A stretch of DNA of 17,354 bases, from positions 1 to 17,354 of the forward strand of contig JAAMPI010001231.1 of assembly GCA_013054445.1 (NCBI GenBank). Direction: 5' to 3'. This stretch comes from Cudoniella acicularis (Eukaryota; Ascomycota; Leotiomycetes; Helotiales; Helotiaceae). Under the pieces are notes generated by a model that saw only the letters and a program-made list of their open reading frames with translations, had not been told where the DNA came from and did not search any database. Of this stretch, positions 9,851 to 17,354 are shown in pieces; position 1 is the stretch's first letter; the number at the start of each line of letters is the position of its first letter. Position numbers and translations under genes: made by a program.

Positions 9851-11758
9851 TTAGTCAATGCCTGTTTTCTTGTTCAGAATCTCGCTCGGCACTCTAGAAC
9901 CTCGCGAAATTTGGATTTCTTCACCAGGATGGAATTTAAAGACTGGGTCTTCACTTGGATTCCGTTGATGATTCAGTGCAACTTGTAATGGCAAAGGTAG
10001 GGCAGGGACACTGGGGACGTCGTTGGCAGCTTGCCCACTTTTCTCCATGCGACCCGTCTGCTGCTCAACCCAGGAATTGACCGTTCGAAATCGGGGTGCG
10101 GATTCTTCAGACGTAGTCGTGTAAACAGTGTCCCTTGCTCCTGCCGTCCGTGCCCACGAAAACCTGCTAGCTCCAGGGCCTTGGGCTTGGCTTTGGCGAG
10201 AATTGGGATTGGTGAGTCCGTCAGGCATTATCAAACCATCTCCAAAACCTGATGATAGAGAGGAAAGGTAGCTCATATGGTGCATCTCGGCTTGATTTGG
10301 ATTGCTGAGGTTTGACGTTTGTTGTGAAAAGAATGTACCTTGGGTAGCCATCGTATTGTTTGCGTTCGAGATCTGTCGAGACAGCATTGTGTTCCTCCTT
10401 CCCGTGTTGTTGTAATCCGGTTGTGCTTGAGAAATTGCCTCTGGCGATGTATAGCCGAATGGGGCTGAATTGCCCAAAAGGCCTCCTCGTTGAGAATCTG
10501 CACGTGATAAACTAGCCGCATTCTCAGGTCTGGCTAAAGCTGCAGCTGCAGTTGGTGCAAACGCTCCATCGTACTCGCGCTGTGCCATCATTGTCTTCTC
10601 ATCCTCTGCGTACCCGAAGGGCTCCTGGTACTTTGGTGGGGCATCTGAGAGGTACTCGCTCTCTCTTCGCCAACCGTAAAGTCCACGATTTCCTCCTCTC
10701 CGAATTTGGCGGTTTCTAACGCCAGAGAAGATGTCTATTTTCTTCATCCGTAGAATCAGATACACAGCAGCAGCAATAATAATGAAAGCACCTGTAGAGA
10801 ACCTGTCAGTTGTGGAACCATGAACGATTCTGGGTTTCAATATTTTACATACCTATGGCTCCAACAGCGATCAGAAGGCGCTCGGATGTTGGTGACAACC
10901 CATCATCGTTTTTGTTGTTGTTGGTAACTTTATTTCGGTGTGGTCCGTCCGGGGAAGGCGTGGGGGCAGCTGGTTCAAGAGCGCTCTGAGGAAGGATTAT
11001 TGTTTGAGTTGTTGGTGCTGATTTACTCTTCTTTGTGGCAGGAGACGAATCAGACGATGTAGAGGAATCTTCTTCGGGGTCCAATCCCTTTCGAGGTTGA
11101 CTAGATGTATCCATGGCTGAAGGTAGGAATGTGATCAGCGAACTTGGTGCTACCGTCGTAGGGAACGAGGACGAAATGTAGGTCTATGTATGGTTAGCGC
11201 ATCTGAAATTGTAAAAGAATTTGATAGACTTACGGGTGTTGTTGACAAAAGTGTCGGTGCAGCAGCAGCAGGTACGGTAGAAGTTATCACAACTGTAGTA
11301 GGCGTGGTACTAGGTGCAGCTGCTGAGACTGACGGAGTCATGATTCCGGTGGTAGTTTGTAGAGTGGGCTGAGGGGGAGGTTGAGGTTGAGATTGAGGAG
11401 GCCCGTTGCCTTTCCCGTCGGGGTTCTTGGGATCCCCTCCTCCATCACCGTCGTTGCCCTTGTTCTTCCCGTTTCCATTTCCATTTCCACTTCCACCGTC
11501 TCCATTTCCGTCTCCATTTCCGTTACCATTTCCGTTTCCATTTCCATTTCCATTTCCGTCTCCGTCGCCATTAGAAGTCCCATCCCTTGATTGATCCCGC
11601 TCCTCATTCCTCCCATCGTCGTTGCTTTGACTATCCCCGTCTCCACCATCATTTCCTCTCCTTCTCAGTTGAGCATCATCCAGAAGACCATGCCGCCGCC
11701 TCAGATCTTCCAAAGTGGCATGTGGTAATTGGTCCAATGGCGCCATTGTCGTATTCAT
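9851..11758 (-). CDS. Uncharacterised single-pass membrane protein with Asn-Gly repeat
   Basis: Three exons on the minus strand: 11758-11234, 11183-10853 and 10791-9851 (598 residues). Intron 1 (50 bp) has a GTAAGT donor and GCTAAC branch; intron 2 (61 bp) has GTATGT, CTGAC and TACAG. The splices join segments that make sense together: intron 2 interrupts the single hydrophobic helix (about 278-301), and splicing rebuilds LLIAVGAIGAFIIIAAAVYL. The N-terminal half is hydrophilic, with a Gly/Asn/Asp repeat (about 61-98), a Pro/Gln stretch and a Ser/Thr/Pro-rich part that could be O-glycosylated. Basic residues follow the helix (RMKK, then RNRQIRRGG), favouring outside N-terminus and cytoplasmic tail. 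The tail of about 300 residues is Ser/Asn/Gln-rich and ends with a compact, possibly conserved segment (FKFHPGEEIQISRGSRVPS). No signal peptide is visible. The frame extends upstream only through GTG codons, so ATG 11758 (or 11746) is the likely start. The architecture recalls fungal wall-stress sensors, but no sensor domain is recognised. Confidence 0.75.
11464..11575. repeat. Imperfect hexanucleotide repeat inside the membrane-protein gene
   Basis: On the plus strand the tract repeats CCATTT/CCGTTT-type hexamers. Read on the minus strand it encodes alternating Asn-Gly with some Asp-Gly. It keeps a period of six, so copy-number changes would add or remove dipeptides without breaking the frame. 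It lies in exon 1, in the predicted extracellular half. Confidence 0.8.
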
Positions 11759-13484
11759 CCTCCGCAGAACGTACGACACCACTACTAATGGGACGCCAGA
11801 TTTTTAAAGTTTTGAGCATGCGGTGATGCTCGCGATTTGAAGGTCGTTGTCGAAAGCGATAACCGTTAACCGTCAACGGTTTCCCAAGACCCCCAGAATC
11901 AGCACCAATAAAAGAATGAAAGTCACGAGCCAGTCGTGTGAAGAAAAGAAGAGAAAAGAAGAAGAAGTTGGTGGTGAAGGAAGCAGAGAAAGAGAGAGAG
12001 TGTGGAGGGAGAGAAGTGTATCAGGATCGAAGATCCTCAGCATACCAGTCAAGGGTTCAAGAGGTGGGGATTATGAGGGCCACGACTCCACCCTGCCTGC
12101 CACCCTGGATTCGAACGCAGTGGACTGTGGACAGCGTTGATACGCCCAAGGGAGAGAGGGGGGGGTTCATGTTCCTGGTGTAACTTCCTGCCGCCTGCGT
12201 GGTCTGAGGGGGGAAAAGCCAAGAAGAGGGTAGGAGGGTGGTCACTGGAAGAAATGCAGCGACATGACTGGTCAATTGGGCTGAGACGGGAGCGAGTTGT
12301 GCCAGAGTCAGAGAGTCGCAGAGTGCGAGGAAGCTGCGCACGACGGTGGTTGTGGTGGCCAAGCGACCAAGGGTGGCCTCGCCGTGAAAAGGCATTGTCA
12401 TGAAGCTTTGGCTGGTTTCATAGCGCTGCACAGACAACTATTTTGAAACGATGGCCCAATGCTGATAATGGCTGAGGCTGCCGCCCGCCGCCCTCCGCCT
12501 TCCTCGCCTCAGGGTCAGCCGCACGAAGTACGAAGTACCCATAAATGAAGCAAAGCGCCATTCATACACGCTGTATTTCTCTCCTTCGGGACCTTTAGGC
12601 TTGGGTGCAGCGCCCATTTCACTAGGAGAAGCCTTAGGAGCCCCCGGGAAGCCTGAACCAGATAAAGCCTGAAGGAATGCACAGGCAAGTGGGGTTGTAC
12701 CTAGGTAAGGTTATCTGATCATACTGACTTTAGATATCTCGGAGCCCTGGGGTATACCCACGTATTGCACTCTCTGTGTAAGGTTACATGTCTCTAAATC
12801 TGCGGCTCTCTATTATGAGGTGACTCGCTTGTTTCCAGCATGCTACTTTTCAAAACACTGAAAACAACTTCACATGCAGGTTGCAACGGGCGTCTACGGC
12901 AGGCCCCTTAAGGCCTCATGTCAAAACCACACCTGCAGTGAAAACAGCTTCACGCTGACGCAGTTTTTTTCCATGCACAAAACGCCGTGGTGGAGCAACG
13001 CAGCATAGATTTTGCGCATAGCACTCGAGTAGCTTTACCTCGACATTGGTGGCGCTTCTTGTTGTTACGCTTCAGAGTGAAAAACTAAAACCAAGGCAGG
13101 TGGATGCATATCTTATCGCGGTAGTGCCGTGAGCGCAGACCACTTACCTCTCTCCATCGCACAAGTATTTCACAGATTTACTATCTTTCTATACCTGAGA
13201 TCTCGGATCCGGAGTACAGCTCAGCCGTACTCTGTTGCCAACAAAGGCTGGAGTATCTAGAGTCCCGACTGCCAGCAATTGTACAACTGTTCATCAGACT
13301 CATATCATCATCCCAAAAAGGACAAGTGTAGTTTCGGGGAGAGCAAGTATTCTGGGGGAAATACTGTCTCGTGATTGTGACGAGTCGGTCAAACTTCATC
13401 CGTAATGCAAATGCGTCAATTTTTCATTCTATAGGACTGACAAGTCTCAAGCTTGATCTGAACAGAAACTGCGTTTCTCTCGGG
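11759..13484. other. Long spacer upstream of the membrane-protein gene and the GNAT remnant
   Basis: About 1.7 kb without a convincing gene. The first part is the promoter and 5' UTR of the minus-strand gene. Near 12859-12873 and 12939-12953 a 15-base word (TGAAAACAACTTCAC) occurs twice with one mismatch, each preceded within about 15 bases by TCAAAAC. From about 13182 to 13331 and again from 13332 onwards there are open frames on the plus strand that might be eroded upstream parts of the GNAT locus, but no motif supports this. Confidence 0.5.
11936..12030 (-). promoter_or_regulatory. Pyrimidine-rich tract upstream of the membrane-protein gene
   Basis: The plus strand is almost purely G/A here (GAAGAAAAGAAGAGAAAAGA and so on), so on the sense strand of the minus-strand gene this is a CT-rich tract about 180-270 bases above the start codon. 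CT-rich tracts near transcription starts are common in filamentous fungal promoters; the function here is inferred from position and composition only. Confidence 0.35.
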
Positions 13485-14739
13485 ATACGGTGTCAGTGGG
13501 GGATTCGTAATGGTCTCTTCTATGTTGCCAAAAACACTTCCAGTGATGTAAAAGACGAAGTCTTAGGCGTTGCTATGTAAGGATGATAAAACAACCCAAA
13601 GCCATTTTATCTACCCCATTTCTCTCCAACCATACTAAAATTGGAATGTGCTAACTTGCCGGTCTTCCAGGTGGTTGCCCCCAAAGCCTGCTGCGCAGAA
13701 AGAATCCTGGGGTGAATGGTGGGAAGGGTGGCGTTTGTGTGTCCAGCAGGTCGGGATGAATTTGTGGTATGGTCGCGGAGGTTTAAATGTCAAGGTATGC
13801 TTGTTCGTTTCATTCAATCGTTCGACGCATATTATAGGGAAGGCGACGAGGCTATCGATAAGCCATGTTGGGTGTAGATTGCCAGGTCAATCGTGTCTCT
13901 TAGTCAAGAGCAAAATCAGCCTTACGGTGCGTGGCATTACGCAACACATCATTCATAGATGGCAGTTTGCTACGAAGAACTCAAGAAAGCTCCCATATGA
14001 TGGATCTTCTATAACAGGAGCAGAGCAGTGTACCGTAATCACTTCATCGTGTCGTTCCTGGGACTAGGCTTTCTGCTTTCATCACTTTCACTTTCAGGTT
14101 GATATTGACCTGTCGCTCGCTCCTAATTTATATATTTTCATGAAAATCTGTCGTTTTACTATCAAAGTGAGAAGAAAATTACTGACAACTTCTCGCGTAG
14201 CGCTACTATATCTGGTATGTTGCATCATTCTCTCATTTTGATTAGATCTCATGTTTTTCGATATGTAAGCTGTCATTATTTTTCAAAATAGAACTGAGAT
14301 GGCAAACAGGAAAGCAAAATAATATGAAGCACAATCCGAGATTTGGACTGATCCTCGCGGATATTATTTTCTGAACATAATGGTTGTTCTGCCTGGACAG
14401 CAAGGCAAAGGAATCGGAAAAGCATTAGCTGAAAAGGTCACCAAGCTGGCAGACGAGGAAGGAAAGAGGTGCTATCTGGAATCCGTGAGTAACTTATTTC
14501 TTTGTCCCTTCCCCTCAATTCTCTACAATAAGAGGATGTTCCATCCTCCCGGCCCCTCCCAACCCCCCTGCTCCTAGAAAAAAAAACACAGTGCTAATTT
14601 GTTAAAGAGCCGCGATGTCCCGAACATCAAGATATACGAGTCGATGGGCTTTCATTTCGTGAAGCAGATGGATTGTGACGATGACGGAGACATATGTAAG
14701 CTGTATTGCATGGTCAGGGAACCTCAAAAAGCCCCTTGA
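13485..14739 (+). pseudogene. Degenerate GNAT-family N-acetyltransferase gene
   Basis: Recognisable coding pieces in order: (a) to 13576, ending GLFYVAKNTSSDVKDEVLGV; (b) 13671-13794, WWLPPKPAAQKESWGEWWEG to GRGGLNVK, joined to (a) by a 94 bp intron (13577-13670, GTAAGG donor, GTGCTAAC branch); (c) about 14323-14484, EAQSEIWTDPRGYYFLNI then the acetyl-CoA-binding motif QQGKGIGKAL and CYLES; (d) 14608-14739, SRDVPNIKIYESMGF, ending MVREPQKAP and TGA, joined to (c) by a 123 bp intron (14485-14607). The order and motifs match fungal GNAT enzymes, which move acetyl from acetyl-CoA to an amine. Damage: the frame of (c) meets TAA at 14320, the gap between (b) and (c) is about 530 bp while other introns here are mostly 44-94 bp, no splice joins (b) to (c) in phase, and no N-terminal GNAT segment is recognisable. 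A shorter, differently spliced active gene cannot be excluded. Confidence 0.65.
13795..14322. other. Oversized gap inside the GNAT locus
   Basis: This stretch separates the second and third recognisable GNAT pieces. It starts with a normal-looking donor (GTATGC) after codon AAG, and near its end has an acceptor-like TTTTTCAAAATAG (to 14291). It is roughly ten times the usual intron length for the window and contains stops in all plus-strand frames. An old insertion into the original intron or exon is possible, but no inverted or direct repeat ends could be found by eye. Confidence 0.4.
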
Positions 14740-15776
14740 TCCAAAAAAGGCGCGTAAACATTGCTCTCAACTTCTCGTTGTCTGAACCAACTGCGTCTTT
14801 CAATGAGATTGGACTTGGGTTCTCGGATCAAAAAGGGACTTGGCACTTTGCAAAGCTGATTTCCAGCAAAATAATTTGACCATGATAGAGTCATTATTGA
14901 GTGTTGTTTCTGAAGTATACAGTGCCATACTGAATAAAGCATGGCCAGCAATTGGTGTTAAGTGCTGAAACCGGAAGCAGATTCGGGATAGAGTTTTCCT
15001 GAACTAAGATCTTACCAAATTTCAGAACATAAAATGCCTTCCGAACTCCGCCATTCTTCGAATTTCGTTACCCCTCTATCTATCTAGGCCCATGAGTAGC
15101 CTCCTCGTACCTCGTATGATACCACATGGGCCATGGCAGGTCTCTTTGCCTTTCCGATATATTCTCTCCTCATCCGTAATCCCGAAAGGTCTACAGGACC
15201 GTCCCCTCAAATAGTGCATACATGGGAGTTGGTTAGAGCCAATGATATCGACAACGCCCTTAAATACTGTCTTCAGAATCTTAAAAGATGTCACTCTCAC
15301 GTTCGACCTCGGGGTGGTTCACTGTCATCCTTGACCGTGCGCGAAGATCCGCCGGAGTCATCCACTCTTCCGGTATTTGTGTTGTGGCGCATCGGTTGGA
15401 TGGATTTGCAGGTGAAAGGAGATGCGAGGTGGTTCAGACTCAAAATTTTGAGGGAAATGGTGCTAGCGAAAGGCGTAGGTGAGAGGAAGAGCTGGAAACT
15501 ATTTCACGAAGAAATTTCCTGCCACAGTTTGCGCGATTTTCATATACCCCACGCAGTTGAACATGGTTGCTTTTCTTCATGCTGGATGACGGTGCAGTGC
15601 GATTTTTCATCGCAATTTCGTTCGCTGCGTGTGGTTCAGCCACAGCCGGGCGATAAGCTTGCCCCGAGCTCGAACTTTATTACCAAGGAAGCTGCTGAAA
15701 TTTCCAGTCAACGGCTCTGCACCGGAAAACCTCACAACAACACTCAGCACCTTTTGCTCTCCCCTCCGCGGAAGCC
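14740..15776. other. Spacer and promoter region upstream of the NADH dehydrogenase gene
   Basis: About 1 kb between the GNAT remnant and the ATG at 15777. The right part must hold the promoter and 5' UTR of the dehydrogenase gene. An open frame of 215 codons (15133-15780) runs across it and overlaps the next start codon by one base out of phase, but its protein shows no domain or compositional pattern suggesting a real gene. Nothing else was recognised. Confidence 0.45.
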
Positions 15777-17354
15777 ATGACGGCCTCAAGATTAATCATG
15801 AGGGCCTCTGCCTCCTCAATTGGCCGTACCTTCACCAAGGCTGCTGCTTTAACACCAGCCACATACCGATCTTTATCGTCATCCTCATCCATCCTCACAC
15901 GTGCGCGACCCAGCAGCTTTGACAACAACAAATTCCAGAGAAGCTTCCGTCGCGCGTACGCAGACGTGGCTCCCGCTCCCGCGAAGAAGGCCAGAAGATT
16001 CCGTTTCTTCCGATTCCTTTGGCGCCTCACATATCTCTCTACCATCGGAGGAACCGCTTATCTCGCATATGGTGTTTGGGAACTTCGACACCCGGAGGAG
16101 CAATTCGAGCCAGATCCATCTAAGAAAAATCTCGTTATACTAGGTAAACATCTCAATTGGCCCCAATTTCAACCCAGATCTAACTAGTTTGAACAGGTAC
16201 TGGATGGGGTGCTGTGTCACTCCTCAAAAAGCTCGACACCGAAAACTACAATGTCATTGTCATATCTCCCCGAAATTATTTCCTCTTTACACCACTCCTT
16301 CCATCATGCACAACTGGCACCGTCGAGCACAGATCGATTATGGAGCCCATTCGAAGCATAACCAGACATAAACAAGCTGCTGTCAAATTCTATGAAGCAG
16401 AAGCAACGAAAATAGACCCAGAAAGGAAGGTAGTCACAATCGATGATAACTCTGATATCAAGGGAGCCACCAACAAGACCGAGGTCTCTTATGACATGCT
16501 TGTAGTCAGTGTAGGAGCCGAGAATGCCACTTTCGGTATTCCAGGAGTAAAAGAGCACTCGTGCTTCTTGAAGGAAATTGGGGATGCACAGCAGATTCGA
16601 AAGAGGATCATGGACTGCGTAGAAACGGCCACCTTTAAGGATCAAACCCCAGAAGAGGTCGAACGTCTCTTGCACATGGTGGTTGTTGGTGGTGGACCTA
16701 CTGGTGTGGAGTTTGCAGGAGAACTTCAAGACTTCTTCGACCAAGACATTAAGAAGTGGGTCCCTGAGATCAGCGACAAGTTCAAGGTCACTCTCATTGA
16801 AGCCCTTCCCAATGTGTTGCCCATGTTCTCGAAGCAGCTCATCGACTACACCGAATCAACATTCAAGGAGGAGAAGATCACAATCATGACAAAAACAGCT
16901 GTGAAGAAAGTGACGGATAAGACAGTAGAGGCCGAGGCAACGGGACCAGATGGAAAAAAGACAATGGAGATTATGCCTTACGGCCTCCTTGTCTGGGCTA
17001 CCGGAAATGCAGTTCGACCTGTTGTCAGAGACCTCATGTCTCAAATCCCAGCTCAAAAGGACTCGAGAAGAGGCCTTGCTGTCAACGAATATCTTGTCGT
17101 TCAAGGTACCAAAGATATCTGGGCAACTGGCGACTGCGCCGTAGCTGGTTATGCACCAACTGCTCAAGTTGCTTCCCAGGAAGGAGCTTTCCTTGCTCGG
17201 CTTTTCAATACCATGGCTAAGAGTGAAGCCATTGAGCAACAAATTCATGACCTAAGCTCCTCTCTGAACTTAAAACCTGGAGACGCCGCGGCAGTTGCCA
17301 AAGAAATAGAATCCCACGAGAAGCAATTGAGGAGGATCAAGGATATTAAGCCTT
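15777..17354 (+). CDS. Alternative (type II) mitochondrial NADH:ubiquinone oxidoreductase, external NDE type, 3' partial
   Basis: Rotenone-insensitive, non-proton-pumping enzyme that passes electrons from NAD(P)H to ubiquinone via FAD. Exons: 15777-16143 and 16197 to beyond the window end, with a 53 bp intron (GTAAAC...AACAG); 508 residues are present, and family members run to roughly 550-700, so the C-terminal membrane-binding part is missing. The N-terminus is rich in Ser/Ala/Arg without acidic residues, a mitochondrial presequence, with a plausible cleavage near RRAYA (58-62). A hydrophobic helix follows (about 79-101), typical of enzymes facing the intermembrane space. The first dinucleotide fold (FAD) begins VILGTGWGA (GxGxxG from G123, split by the intron); the second (NADH) is VVVGGGPTGVE at 284-294. 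WATGN and IWATGDCAV are the conserved FAD-site motifs. No EF-hand insertion is visible in the part present, so it resembles Neurospora NDE2 more than calcium-dependent NDE1. Whether it uses NADH, NADPH or both cannot be read from the sequence. Confidence 0.93.

Noticed and set aside
11759..11782. Upstream GTG start for the membrane protein at 11782
   Set aside because: Nuclear genes rarely start at GTG, and an in-frame ATG follows 8 codons later.
12057..12437. Minus-strand open frame of 126 codons upstream of the membrane-protein gene
   Set aside because: It lies in the promoter region, has no domain, and cannot be joined by splicing in a way that adds a signal peptide.
13182..13331. Plus-strand open frame with protein-like text (DPEYSSAVLCCQQRLEYLES)
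   Set aside because: Too short, no motif of the GNAT N-terminus, and no splice connecting it in frame to the following piece; kept only as a possible eroded exon.
15133..15780. Open frame of 215 codons upstream of the NADH dehydrogenase gene
   Set aside because: No recognisable domain, mixed composition, and it runs into the dehydrogenase start out of phase; more likely a chance open frame in promoter and 5' UTR.

Overview
The window looks like nuclear DNA of a filamentous ascomycete (Pezizomycotina). The protein families point to Leotiomycetes or a neighbouring class, but that is a guess from family resemblance; nothing was searched. Supporting features: genes are split by short introns (about 44-94 bp, GT...AG, with CTAAC/CTGAC-like branch sites), proteins are rich in low-complexity Ser/Pro/Gln/Asn stretches, intergenic spacers are long, and the families (Tea4/TeaC polarity factor, Ste50 MAPK adaptor, alternative NADH dehydrogenase) are typical of filamentous fungi. 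No RNA genes, CRISPR arrays or prokaryotic features were seen.

Layout. (1) 117-3280 (+): five-exon gene for an SH3-domain polarity protein of the Tea4/TeaC/Bud14 type. (2) 3790-5367 (+): three-exon gene for a Ste50-type SAM + RA adaptor. (3) 5368-7372: about 2 kb of AT-rich non-coding DNA containing a roughly 280 bp element with inverted-repeat ends and an internal tandem pair of 62 bp units, which looks like a MITE. (4) 8875-7373 (-): single-exon gene for a conserved-looking fungal protein of unknown function with a C-terminal coiled coil; its last codons appear frameshifted at a run of eight A. (5) 11758-9851 (-): three-exon gene for an uncharacterised single-pass membrane protein with an Asn-Gly repeat on the predicted outside. 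(6) About 13485-14739 (+): remains of a GNAT acetyltransferase gene, with good C-terminal motifs but an in-frame stop, an oversized intron-like gap and no recognisable N-terminus. (7) 15777 to the window end (+): mitochondrial alternative (type II) NADH:ubiquinone oxidoreductase, external NDE type, cut off by the window edge.

How the genes relate. The Tea4-like and Ste50-like proteins both belong to polarised growth and signalling: a cell-end marker that recruits PP1 and formin, and an adaptor that links Cdc42/upstream sensors to the MAPKKK. They lie head to tail, but nothing shows co-regulation. The NADH dehydrogenase is ordinary respiratory metabolism. The two minus-strand genes and the GNAT remnant have no evident functional link to the rest.

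I found no clearly new biological system. The best leads are the homopolymer frameshift, the MITE-like element, the decaying GNAT locus and the two uncharacterised minus-strand genes.
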